From: Cenococcum geophilum 1.58
Taxonomy: Eukaryota; Ascomycota; Dothideomycetes; Gloniales; Gloniaceae
Direction of reading: 5' to 3'
Length of the DNA: 64,000 nucleotides
NCBI GenBank assembly: GCA_001692895.1
Contig: KV748182.1
Coordinates: 62,001-126,000 of the forward strand
Below, piece by piece: positions 12,154 through 22,900 of this stretch (position 1 is its first letter; every line of letters begins with the position of its first letter). Under the pieces are notes generated by a model that was given only the letters and a program-made list of their open reading frames with translations, was not told the DNA's origin and ran no database searches. Both the position numbers and the translations under genes were made by a program.

Positions 12154-13140
12154 TTATTTATCTATATTAGGAACATTGTTTTTAGGGCTCCTAGGCCCTT
12201 TCTAGAAGCCTTTTAAGGCCTTCTTAAGTACCTAATTAAGGTCCTCAATTACTACTATATACAAAAATAAATCCTAAATGCCCAATCCGAAAAGCCACTA
12301 TGCCTTACCCTTAGGAGCAAGATTAGTATCCATCGGGCCACTAAGTAATGGCTAACGAGAATGGGATCTAGACCCCTTAGTAGGGGTATAAGTAGGCATG
12401 AAAACAGGGGGAGGATAATGAGGTATAGATGGAGCAGAGACTCTTAAACGCTTAATACTAATATTAGGTCCAAACTAATACCAACAAAGCTCTTACGGCG
12501 TAAGCTTATAGTTAATAAAGACACGCTTAAGCCCAGAATGAATAGAGACGTTAGCTGGCTGGTATAGTTCAGAACCACTAAGACCTTACTACGGTAACTA
12601 TTAGTTACCTATCCGCTAGGTGCCCAAAGGGTAACCTACCTAATACCGCATCATATTATGCTCTTTTAAAACTTAACACATATACGCGAACTCCTTCCTA
12701 TAGTAGACAGCGACCTTCTTCTTATCACCCCCATCCCGCACCCTATCCTCAGTATACTAACCTTACTCTTATATCAGGCGTTACTAGCTAGCTTGCTAAG
12801 AATTATCGCTACTTAGGCCTAGGCTATTAAAGCTTAAAGTTAGTAATAGAAATCTATTAAGAATAGAAAAACTCACCTTAATATAACTGCCGCTCTTAGT
12901 ACGCATACATTAATCACAAGGGCTAAAGGTATTAAATTAGACGCAGTACGTCTTATTATAAGCCTCCAGAATCCTATTATTAGATTTTTGGTCTTTTAAA
13001 GATATATAGGCAAAATCATTTAGGTAGGACCAGTACTAGTTGCGAGTTAGCGGAGGTTAGGGTTCTATATATAAAGGCAGGGCTAGAATACGCTATAGAA
13101 TCTACTTAGAAGAGTAGTTAGCAGGAGAATAAAGAGGCAT
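12154..13140 (-). pseudogene. Antisense accessory ORF of gypsy copy 1
   Basis: On the strand opposite to gag-pol, a single frame of 329 codons runs from ATG at 13140 to TAA at 12156-12154, broken only by stops of the RIP type (TAG/TAA at plausible Gln or Trp codons). It begins MPLYSPANYSSK and contains FSPCDQCMRTKSG with a Cys-x2-Cys pair. Later comes a basic stretch and VAVYYRKEFAYMC, and a Pro-rich tail with PHYPPPVFMPTYTPT. The same frame is present in copy 2 at 26192-27308, where the ATG is changed to ATA. Position between pol and the 3' LTR and antisense direction resemble the extra ORFs known in some plant Ty3/gypsy elements. No domain is recognised; the Cys cluster might bind metal. 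Confidence 0.7.
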
Positions 13141-14171
13141 ATTAAATTAATAATAGAAAAGAAGAAAATCTTAATAATATATCGAAGATACGTCCAAAAT
13201 TAAACGACGGTTAATAGCGAGAAGTAAGGTGTTTAAAAAAAGGAGCAGCTTAATAAGTAAGGTGTCTTTATACTTTACCTTCCAATACCCTTTTAGTAAA
13301 TAGCCGCAACCTTACTAATATAACTCCGTTATAATAGCGCTATTTAAAAGGAAGGAAACACGCATATAAGTTATTTAACTATTACTTCCTTACAAAAACT
13401 AACTACGCGGCCAGGGGAAGGCAATTAAGACGTCAAATCAAAGACGTATATAGGTTAAATTAGACCTAAAACGATACTATAGTATTAAAGAACAACGTTA
13501 TAGACGTTCTTAACAATCGTACAATAGCTATAATTACTATCGCGAAATATCCCTATTTACTAGGTAGTAGAGCTACACCAAATATACAGCATAGGACTAC
13601 TAGATTTAAAAGTATATATACCAAATCTTAAGAGACAAGTCTCTTTAACTAACTAATTAATACCTTAACCGCATCTAATAGCCTAAGGGTAAATACGGGA
13701 GTAATATATTAGTGACGCAGAGGATTATAAGAAAAGGATTATAAGAAAGAATTATAGACTATATCTTAGTAGTTAAAGACAACGGCAAGCTAAGGCTCTA
13801 TACGTTAAATCCTATACCAAAAGGTTCTACGGAACTATACTAGAACACTAAATTACCTATAATACTTATAATTAATTATAGACCGGTATAAAGGCTTAGA
13901 AGCAGAGTTATATAAAAATCCCTATATTAGCCTAGGTAGTTACCAGCATACTTCCAGTAGACTTTTAATAGGTCTCCTAGTAATCCTTACGTCTTTTCTC
14001 TAGTTATGTTTTTCCCTTATTAAGGTTTTTTAGGAGTTTAAAGTAGGGGTTAGATAGATAGATAATATATAGTGGTATACCAACACCTCTCTAATATCTC
14101 TCCAAACCTCTTCTGGGATAAGCCCTTATAATCTCCTTACCGTAAGGTAATAACGATTGGGGGCCGACCGC

Positions 14172-14186
14172 AAGAAGGGGGGGGGG
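14172..14186 (+). other. Polypurine tract of gypsy copy 1
   Basis: AAGAAGGGGGGGGGG-type purine run a few bases before the 3' LTR (LTR starts at 14190). Plus-strand DNA priming site; the equivalent in copy 2 is at 28341-28353. Confidence 0.8.
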
Positions 14187-14189
14187 TAA

Positions 14190-14404
14190 TGTAAGGGATA
14201 TTATTGCGGACACCTTAGGTTGCCCTTAGGACAACCCCCGGACGCCCCTCAGATAGTCGCCGGTTACGTGCTAGAGGCACGTACCCGTAGTATATAGTCT
14301 CTACAATCCCAGAGGCCTTACCTCCTCAAGGATTCGTCTCTTTTACTAATCTATCCTGTTCCAATCGTGTCCTTATAGCCCCCTGTTTACAAGATCCCCT
14401 TACA
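14190..14404 (+). repeat. 3' LTR of gypsy copy 1
   Basis: 215 bp with intact TGTAAGGG...CCCCTTACA ends, immediately followed by the target duplication CTAGC. Confidence 0.95.
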
Positions 14405-16540
14405 CTAGCTTATTTACTATTTTGTTCCTATAGATTTCTAGGTGGCTAGAAACCCAATAAAAGTTAATAGAGATCCCCTTACTAGCTAAATAGGAATAGC
14501 TTTGCGTAATTTTAAAGACTAGTTCTTGCCCCCCTATAAGAGAACTAAGCTATAATCCCTTAATGGCCGCTTGGCTATCTATAAAGATATAGACTTATTT
14601 CTCTTTTGGTTTTTATTATTTTAGGTATTCTAGGGCCCTATAAACTGTATAGATCTCTACGTTTATAATTTCTATATAGGGTCCTAGATTCCAGTTTATT
14701 ATATATTTAATCCTATTTCTCTCCCCTATTTTATATACGGTAGCTATATTTAACTTATTGTCTTTAAAACTATCTATATAGTATATATCTACTAAGTCCC
14801 ACTCTAGGAATTCTTATAGATTTTCTACTAGTCTTAAATGTTCTTATATAGCTTCCTTCTTACTACCTCTTAAGATAGAAAAGGATGCAGGAATAGGAGG
14901 AGACCACGGTTTTTACTAATTTAGAGAGATTTTCTCTATTTTCTAGTTTTAAATTAGCTGCTGAACTTTAGAGGCTAGAGATAGTAGCTATGTCTTTAGC
15001 TGTAAGAGGTACTTTATAGTAGAGTTTTTAGGGCTAGAACTAGAGCTAGAACTAGCTGCTAATTTGTCTCTATTTTTATTAACCTCTTCTATATAGACCT
15101 TCTTAATTGCATGGTTTTCCTTAAATTTTAGAATTTTTAATGCGTAGCTATTGCAAAGCTTTTTAATTTTAATTCTAGGAGGAGGAATAGAGGCTTTAAT
15201 CTCTATAGCTTGGCTAGGAGATCCTCTAAACGCTCCTAGAACTAGTTTTAGGGCCTTTTTTATAGAGATTGGTACCTATCTAGTAGGTAATCTCTAGATT
15301 TGCTTTTCCACCAGCATTATACTCTATAGTCTGCTATAGTGGTAACGCAAGCTATATAGAGCTGTCGTAGGGCTTATAGAGATAGACCTTTTTATATATT
15401 ACCTAGTCTTCTAATTAAATAGAAGGCTGCCTTTGCTTTAGAGATTTATATTTCTATATATTGTTTAAAAGTAAGCTTAAAGTTTAGAAATACCCCTAAC
15501 TACCTAACTAGGGGTTTAGGGGATATTTCTATGTCTCCTAGCTTTAACCCTTCTTTTATAGTAGTGCGTTTACTATAGAAGGATATAAGCTCTGTTTTGC
15601 TAACGTTAAAACTAATAGTAACTTCTTTAGCTTTAGATATTAGCTCTAGCGCTACTCTCTCTAGCTTTTTATAATTAGATTTAGCTAAATTTAAAGTAAC
15701 TATAATTGCAAAATTGTCTATGCAGCTAAGAGAATAAGCTCCTTCTGTCTGTATGCCGTAGATATTACGTATATATAGTAGAAATAAAATAGGGGATATA
15801 GGCGATCCCTATAGTATCCCCGTTTCTAGTTCTACTTTTTTTTATATTTGCCTATTAAAGGAGAGCTGTGGCTTTCTATTGCTAAGGAAAGTAGCTACCT
15901 ATTATATAAACGCTATAGGTAGTCTTAGTTCCTTATAGATAGATAAAAGCTAGTTTTTAGAGACATGGTTAAAAGCCCCTTTTACGTCTAGAAATAACGT
16001 AGTAGCTATCCTTTATCTTGCCTTTTTCCTACTATTTTTAGATTAGATATTATTTAGAAGTAGTAAGACTGCGTCTATTACGGACCGCTGTCTTCTTCCT
16101 CCTAGTTAAAAATCTTAAAGTAAGCTAGTAGTACTAACTAGATATTCTAATCTAGTAGTAAAGATCTTTCCTAGAGTCTTTCCTAGGTAGTTTAGTAAGG
16201 AGATAGGTCTATATAACTTTAGTAAAGAATAGTCCTCCTTATTTACTTTAGGAAAAATAACCCCTTAAGCTTCTCTCTAGACCTTTAGCTGATAGCCTAG
16301 GATAAACAAAATCCTATAGATTCTATATAGAAGATCTTCTATAATAGGGTAGGCCTTTTATAAAATTGTAAAAGATATCCTATCTGGTCCTAGAGCCTTT
16401 TTATTAAAGCTAGAGAAAATTACTTATTTAACTTCTATTTTCTCTAGTTCTAGCCATTCCCATTTATTATCTATTATATAGTCCTTCCACTTTATAGGGC
16501 TAGTAGAAGGGGCTTATCCGCTTTATTTATAAGGAAGAAA
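14405..16540 (-). mobile_element. Tad1-like LINE, RT and RNase H segment (5'-truncated)
   Basis: Minus strand, read from right to left. RT begins near 16480 (NKKALGPD). Motif A LDVKGAFNHVS is at 15960-16000. GIL-GSPISPILFLLY at 15775-15830 has TAG at the expected Gln. CIDNFAII at about 15705-15730 is the FxDD box with its second Asp changed to Asn. RNase H has VYIFIDSQAAIKGL near 14550-14605 and continues into WVSSHLEIYRNKI beside the gypsy junction. No endonuclease domain lies upstream, so the element appears truncated at its 5' end near 16540, as is usual for LINE insertions. All stops are RIP-compatible. The remaining 3' part is at 5031-5614. Confidence 0.85.
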
Positions 16541-18985
16541 CGCAATACTTTAGTACTAGCGTCTTATAGGTTGCGTCGCAATCTAGTAGACGTGTTACTG
16601 TATCTAGAAGTTCGTTATAGACGCCTTTACTATTAGTAGGTCAATAGGGACCTATTAGTATATTAACTATAAGGAGTGCTAGCTTTAATTAATCGATACA
16701 GACCAAAGTATTACCGCCCTTATAGCTATTATTAGCATCTAGCTCGCAAACGGATATAACCGAATCTTAAATATTTTAGCTTGTATTAACCTAAGACTTA
16801 TAGGCAAACTGGTCCTAGACTAAGTATGCTACTCTATTGCAGCCATTTTAACAACTAGATATTTAATATTCGTATACTCTAGATATACGGCTGCCCGCTT
16901 AAAAATTGTCTAGTATATATCCGTAGTACCCTTAACTTGGCCTTCGGCATCCTAATAACTCTCTATAGCGCCTCTATTATTCTTAATAGCTTCTTAATAT
17001 AGCTCCTTACGATTCTTCGCTACTTTAGTTTATATCTTAGAACGACCTAGGTATTAGTCTATAGTATAGCCTTTAAGCTTTATAGCAGAAGTCTAATAGT
17101 ATTATTAGCTTAAATATAGGTAGCGCTAATCCATAGCGTGATGTTTAATCTCTATAGCGATCTCCATATATAGTTATTACAAATTAACGTGGTCTTGTTA
17201 ATAGTCCTACTAGTAATAGTCTATCGTCGGCAGCAATCTGCGGTAATTTAGTGTTAACGGTGATAGCAAACTGCTGCATAATAGCACCCTCTACACTATC
17301 TTAGTAGTAGGATACTAGAAGGGAATTAGCCTATACGGCGGGTGTAGACGGATATCTATAGGGTTAGTATAGTAGTTTAGTAGCTTATCTATTAACCTAG
17401 GCTCGTCGCTTATAGCGGCTTTTAAATAGTTCGTCCGATTAATTATATATTAATGCTTAATAACCGCATACTTTGCCTGGTGGCTCGCTAATATAGTTAG
17501 GAAGCTTATTCTAATGCGTAGACCTATAGGCCAATATATTAGCTACTATAGAGTTAGCTCCCTTTTAGCTAGTAAAATTAACTAGAAGTAAATCTAGTAC
17601 TTCCCGCCACTCTACTTAAGTAAAAAGTACTACCTTTACTTATATAGCTAGTGCTAATATAACTCTAAGCCAGTTTATTTAGCCAATCCTCCCCTCTAGT
17701 ACTGCACTAGCTAGTAGTATAACTTTAAAAAAGACGCAGATATGTCTATTTACTAATAGTAGTAGCAATATAAGTATAAATAGGCCGCAGCTAAAGTGCT
17801 AGATATTAGAGCTTATAGCGCAGTATTAGGTCTTAGCCCCTAGAGTAATCTAGATATTAAAGCTTATAGCGCAGTATTAAATCTAAATCCTTAGGGCAGC
17901 CTAAGTGTTAGAGCTTATAGTATAATACTAAGTCTTAACTTTTAGATAAGCCTAAGGTTTAATATTCAGAATATAGTACTAGATCTCTAACTACGAAAAA
18001 TTCCAAAGTTTAATATCTGCGGCATAGTACTAGTTCCTAAGTAGTAGGAAATCCGGAAATTTAGAATTTGTAACGTAGTATTAAATCTCCGCTCCTAGAA
18101 AATCCTAAGGCTTAGAATTTAAGTTATAATACTAGATCTCCGCTCCTAGGGAATTTTAAGGCTTAGGGTTTATAGGCTAATACTTAATCTCCGCCCTCTA
18201 AACTAGGTACAGTTTAGAATTCGCGTACTAATACTTAATCCCTACCTTCTAAATTAGATGCGGCCCGCTTTCTAAACTAAGCGTAGCTTAGAACCTATAG
18301 CCTAGTGCTTAATTTCCGCCCTCGGTTTAGATATAACGCAACTTTAATAGGTTAGTATTTAATATTCCTTAGCGTTCTACTTATTTATTAACTTAATTAA
18401 GACTAGGGTAGAGCTCTAATTAATATCTATATACGCATTTAAATAGTTTACTAGATTCTTATTTAGAGGGATACTAAGGTTTATACCTAAAGCTTCTAAA
18501 ACCCGTAGAACTTATACTATATTAGCCATTTAGTTTAAGTATCTTATAATCCTCTTAATTAGATATTATCCGTTCTTCTTAGACTACTATACCTTAAGCC
18601 TTTTAGCCAATATTAGATCCGCCTCGCAGTAAGAGAAAATAAAAGGACGTATCTACGCACTTTAAAAGGGAGAAATTCGTTTACTAAGTAAACCTAATAT
18701 CCGCTTATAACCCTTCTCTAGCACCTTAGCTAAGCGGTAATTCTATATTAATATTATTTCGTAAGTTAACTAGACGGCGCCTACTTACTTTAATTAGTAG
18801 TAACTTAACTATAAAGGATTTACGCGTTACAAATAAATGTATATAAGGTAGTTGATATTTACTAAGGTAAGTCACTATAATAGTAATTACTTGTTAGTAA
18901 GCTAATTCAATAAAATCTATAGTGTGGATATTTACCTTTAATTAACCTCTGTACCTTATAATAACGCACTATAAACTTTATTATT
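16541..18985. repeat. Unclassified RIP-mutated repeat with internal tandem array
   Basis: About 2.4 kb of RIP-type sequence that matches neither the LINE nor the gypsy family. On the minus strand at about 16700-17200 a frame with mostly RIP-type stops can be followed (for example EIAIEIKHHAMD and KVAKNRKELY), but no family is recognised. The right part holds the 51-bp array described separately. Another possible minus-strand start, MANIV-VLRVLEALGI, lies near 18530. It may be the upstream part of the two-gene repeat to its right or a separate element. Confidence 0.45.
17811..18292. repeat. Tandem array of 51-bp units
   Basis: Eight consecutive units are exactly 51 bp each: starts 17811, 17862, 17913, 17964, 18015, 18066, 18117 and 18168. 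A longer ninth unit (about 74 bp) begins at 18219 and a degenerate tenth at about 18293. Units differ at many positions but keep the frame of GCTTATAG...AGTACTA...CCTAAGG...TTAGA. 51 is a multiple of three, so on either strand this would encode a 17-residue protein repeat. Preserved length with diverged sequence argues for past coding selection. Confidence 0.85.
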
Positions 18986-19025
18986 ATTGTTTTATCTACT
19001 ATTAATTAGTATACTACTATCTATA

Positions 19026-19657
19026 ATGCCTTTTTTTATACCTCTAAATACGTCTAATAGCTATTTAGTTAAGGAACTTAATACGCGCGATATTAATAAT
19101 AAAATGATTAAGGACGCTTTTAAGGACGCTCTTTATTTTACTAATCCTTTAGAATCTCTACCTAGAGAGTAAGCTTTCTAATACTAAATTATACCTATAG
19201 CTAATATAATTTTAGGAAATATATACTAAAGCGCTCTTTATAAGGTTTGGTAGACAACAATAATAAGGATAAAGTGAAATCCGCTAAAAACCTGCTTACC
19301 TTTTTACTGGATACCTTTCCGCTACCTACATCTTTGCTATAGGCTACTTTACTATCCGCCTTTCTACTACCACCGCCTAATACTTTTAAGAAGAGGCTTA
19401 ATAAGGCTCGTTTATCTTTATTTCTTAAAAAGTAGGCTAAAAAGGCTGCTAATATAAATATAAAGCTTAAGATAGCTATTAAATTGTATATATTAATTAT
19501 ACTATTTTAGCGTCTTATCTACTAATTTACCTCTTATAGTAACCTAAACACTATATATAAGGTTCCTTTAGATAGCAAATCTTTAAATAGCGATAAAGGT
19601 AAAGACCTTAATAATGCTAATTCTTGTAATCTCTGTAGCCCTTATAATCTCTATAGT
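19026..19657 (+). pseudogene. Unknown plus-strand gene of DUF6589-bearing repeat, 5' part
   Basis: Starts at ATG 19026 (MPFFIPLNTSNSYLVKEL). A 47-nt intron at 19169-19215 (GTAAGC...TTTTAG, GCTAAT-like branch point) joins exon 1 ...SLPRE to KYILKRSL... in frame, phase 2. Exon 2 runs with only RIP-type stops to the gypsy insertion at 19658 and continues in the same frame at 28572. Lys/Leu-rich with a DTFPLPTSLL stretch and a Cys pair NSCNLCSPYN at the insertion point. No family is recognised. Preservation of the frame across the intron and across the gypsy insertion supports a real ancestral gene. Confidence 0.6.
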
Positions 19658-19872
19658 TGTAAGGGATATTATTGCGGACACCTTAGGTTGCCCTTAGAAC
19701 AACCCCCGGACGCCCCTTAGATGGTCGCCGGTTACGTACCAAAGGCACGTACCCGTAGTATATAGTCTCCATAATCCTAGAGGCCTTACCTCCTTAAGGA
19801 TTCGTCTCTCTTACTAATCTATCCTATTCCAATCGTGTCCTTATAGCCCCCTGTCTATAAGATCCCCTTATA
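19658..19872 (+). repeat. 5' LTR of gypsy copy 2
   Basis: 215 bp, TGTAAGGG...CCCCTTATA, preceded by the duplication ATAGT. Confidence 0.95.
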
Positions 19873-19986
19873 TTTAAATCCTTCCTACTCTTTTTTAGAA
19901 GGGCAGTCGGCTTTAAGGACTAGATTATTTATTTATATCTTTTATTTATAACTACCATTCTCTCTTAAAATCTCGCGATAACCTAA

Positions 19987-22900
19987 ATGGAAACTCTATA
20001 GATACCTTATAGAAAGCCGTCGCGTAAAGGCAGGAAGGTCCCTCTAATAGTAAGAGATTACGACAATATAACCCTCTAGGTAAGACGGCCGAATAAGCCC
20101 TAATACCTAGATGCTCCAGGAGCTTAAAGACTCTCATATACCTACGGTTACCGCTAAGGAAAACGCAGATACCCTTTATAATAGTTATAATGCTACCAGA
20201 AAGTAACTGGAACCCCTTTAGCCCTACCTAGGCTAATTAGAAGATTAAGTGCTAGAGGTAACCCTAAGATCTTCCCCTAAGCTAGAAATGCTAGAGGAAT
20301 ACACTAATACGTCCGACTAGGGACCCAACTAGAACCCTCCCGGAAGACCACCGGCCTATAATTAGTATAGTAGTAGTATATAGACTGCTTACAAGCTAAG
20401 TAGGCCTACCCCTTTAGAAAACTAAACCTAAACACTAACTTAAGACCTAAGGCTTATTAGGAAACCCGCACTAGCTACTAGTGCTAATACTACCTCTATA
20501 GTAGGAGCTTCTTTAGGCCCAAGTTCGGAAGGTTAAGAGCCCTATACTAATCTCCTTTAAGACGGATATTAGGAAGCTATTATAAGGCTCTTGGAAGCTA
20601 TGCGGGAGGAAGCTACTAATAAATATATTAGAACCCTTTAAGGGCAAATTTATATCTAGTAGGGTTTAATCTAAGCTAAGCAAATTTTTTTATAACCTAG
20701 TTAAGGCTAAGGGCTTCCTAGGGGCTATTTAGTACCTACCTAAGGAGGTATAGAAGACTTAAAGAGGCACTTATATAATAAACGGAAAAAGGATATAGAC
20801 TGACTAGCTAAGGCCTTTAGTAGTTTAGAACTTCGTTATAAACCTAACGCCTAATAGCTAGACGATTAGGTTTACGAGGTAGACAACTTCTTTAAAATGC
20901 TAATAATATAAGATAATACTAAAGAGCGTATACGCTAGATTATTAGTAAGATTAAAGACCAATTACTAAACTAGATCGCGCTTAATTAACTTAATAAAGA
21001 GCAAATTATAACATAGCTATAGCTATAGACCTTCCTAAAGGGTTAGACCTAAAATCTATATATTATATAATATAACAATATAGAACAATTCTAGAATAGT
21101 ATATAGCTAGACTGTTAAGACTTCCGCTAGTTTATAAACTTTATAAAAACTTATGCTTAATAGATGGATTTAAAGCCCTTTAAAAATAAGGACGGCAGCG
21201 TTTATAAGAAGGAGAAGATCGGATTTATCTAGGCTAGAATTAAGCTAGTAATTTGTGACGAAATAAAGCGCGTAGGAGCCCTACTACGGATTACCGCATA
21301 TACGGATTTTAAACGAGCGGTTCTAAACGCTAAGGATGCAGTAAAGAACTAGACCTCTTTTAATAGGAAGCTAGGGGGTTACTAGAGGTGCGGGTACTTT
21401 AGTAGTAATATAGGGCAGACCTAACCTTTAAAGAAGCTGTTCTTAAAGAGAACTTTAAAAGGGTTAAAGTTAGGAACCTTAAATAATGGAAAAGACTTCT
21501 AGGGTTAACCTAATACCCGTCTAACACCTTTACGAAAACACTCTAAGAAGTTAAGAGAAAACTCTAGAGGTAAATTCTATTAAAAAAATAAGTAGGGCAA
21601 CAACCGTACTAATAATTTAAAAAAAGAAAAGCCCTAGTTATGGACCTTTCCTAACTATAACTAGGGCAAGATATAAAAGGAGAGACTCTTTATATTACTA
21701 TTAAGCTAGAAATAATACTCCCTATAGGTAAGGTACGATAGTTCTAAGCACTATATAATAGCGGCGCCGAAATTAATCTTATATAATATAATTTAGTAAA
21801 AGAGTATAAACTTATCCTATTATAAAGGTGGCGGAAACCTATTATAGGCTTCCTAGATAAGCATTAGATTAAGCTATATAGTACCTATAAGCTTATAATA
21901 TTAGTAACCAATATATATAACCGCACTAAGGTAGTTAGCCCGTAACCCTTCTAAGCGGCTAACTTTATAGGTTACGACTTTATCCTTAAATACCCTTAGC
22001 TTGCGGAAGTAGATTTTAAAATACGCTTTAAAACTAGAGCCTTTAAATAGTAGAATAATAAAGATTTAAAAGGGCGTATATTACTAATAAGCCTAAAGGA
22101 CATCTTAGAGAATATAGCCTTAGGCGAAATAGTATACGCTTTATACCTAAAGAAGTATTAGATCTAACCCCTATTTAATAGCAAGATGGGTATAGAGCCT
22201 AGTATAGGTAATAACCCCTCTATAACGGAAACCTTATAGGGAACTACCGGATAGGTTACAGAGATATTATAGGGAGGCGGCGATCTTAAGGATCTTATAA
22301 GATACTTTAACCGCTATAGGTTACTCTGGCTTAAGCAATATATAGAGAGTATACTACGGCACCTTAAATGCTGCGTTAAGGAGTTCCCTACCCTTTACTA
22401 GCTACCGCATAAAACGGTTTAATATATAGTGGCAACTATGTATAAGCAACTACTATAGCGTATAACGCTGCCCGTAAGTATCTTAAGGGAGCTTTAGAAT
22501 CTACCTAATAATAATATAAAGGATAAACGCGACCTTAATTTATTAAATATTCTAGTAGGCCTAAAGGACTTATTAAGGGTATTTTTGGGTAGGAGAGCTA
22601 AAGTCCTACCGCAGAACTTGGAGTATAATTATATAATTAATCTAAAAGAAGGCAAGTAACCGCTAAACCTTTCTATCTACAACCTCTTATATAAAGAGCT
22701 TAAGATCCTATAGGAGTACTTTAATAGCTTACTAAAAAAGGGATGGATCTGGCCTAGTAAATCACTATTAGGCGCGCTAATCCTCTTTATCCTAAAACCA
22801 GATAAAACTATAAGGCTATGCGTAAACTATTGCGGTCTTAATAAGATTATAATTAAGAACTATTACCTACTACTACTAGTTAGTAAAATGCTAGATTAAC

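Larger units (their letters stand above)
5615..14404 (+). mobile_element. Ty3/gypsy LTR retrotransposon, copy 1 (complete, RIP-mutated)
   Basis: 8790 bp bounded by two 215-bp LTRs with matching termini TGTAAGGG...CCCCTTACA (the outer bases read TA by RIP in the 5' copy). It is flanked by a perfect 5-bp duplication CTAGC (5610-5614 and 14405-14409). Order inside is gag, protease, RT, RNase H, integrase and a C-terminal chromodomain-like motif, followed by an antisense ORF and a purine tract. It interrupts the RNase H region of a minus-strand LINE. The second copy at 19658 is collinear apart from small indels and a segment of about 113 bp. Confidence 0.95.
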
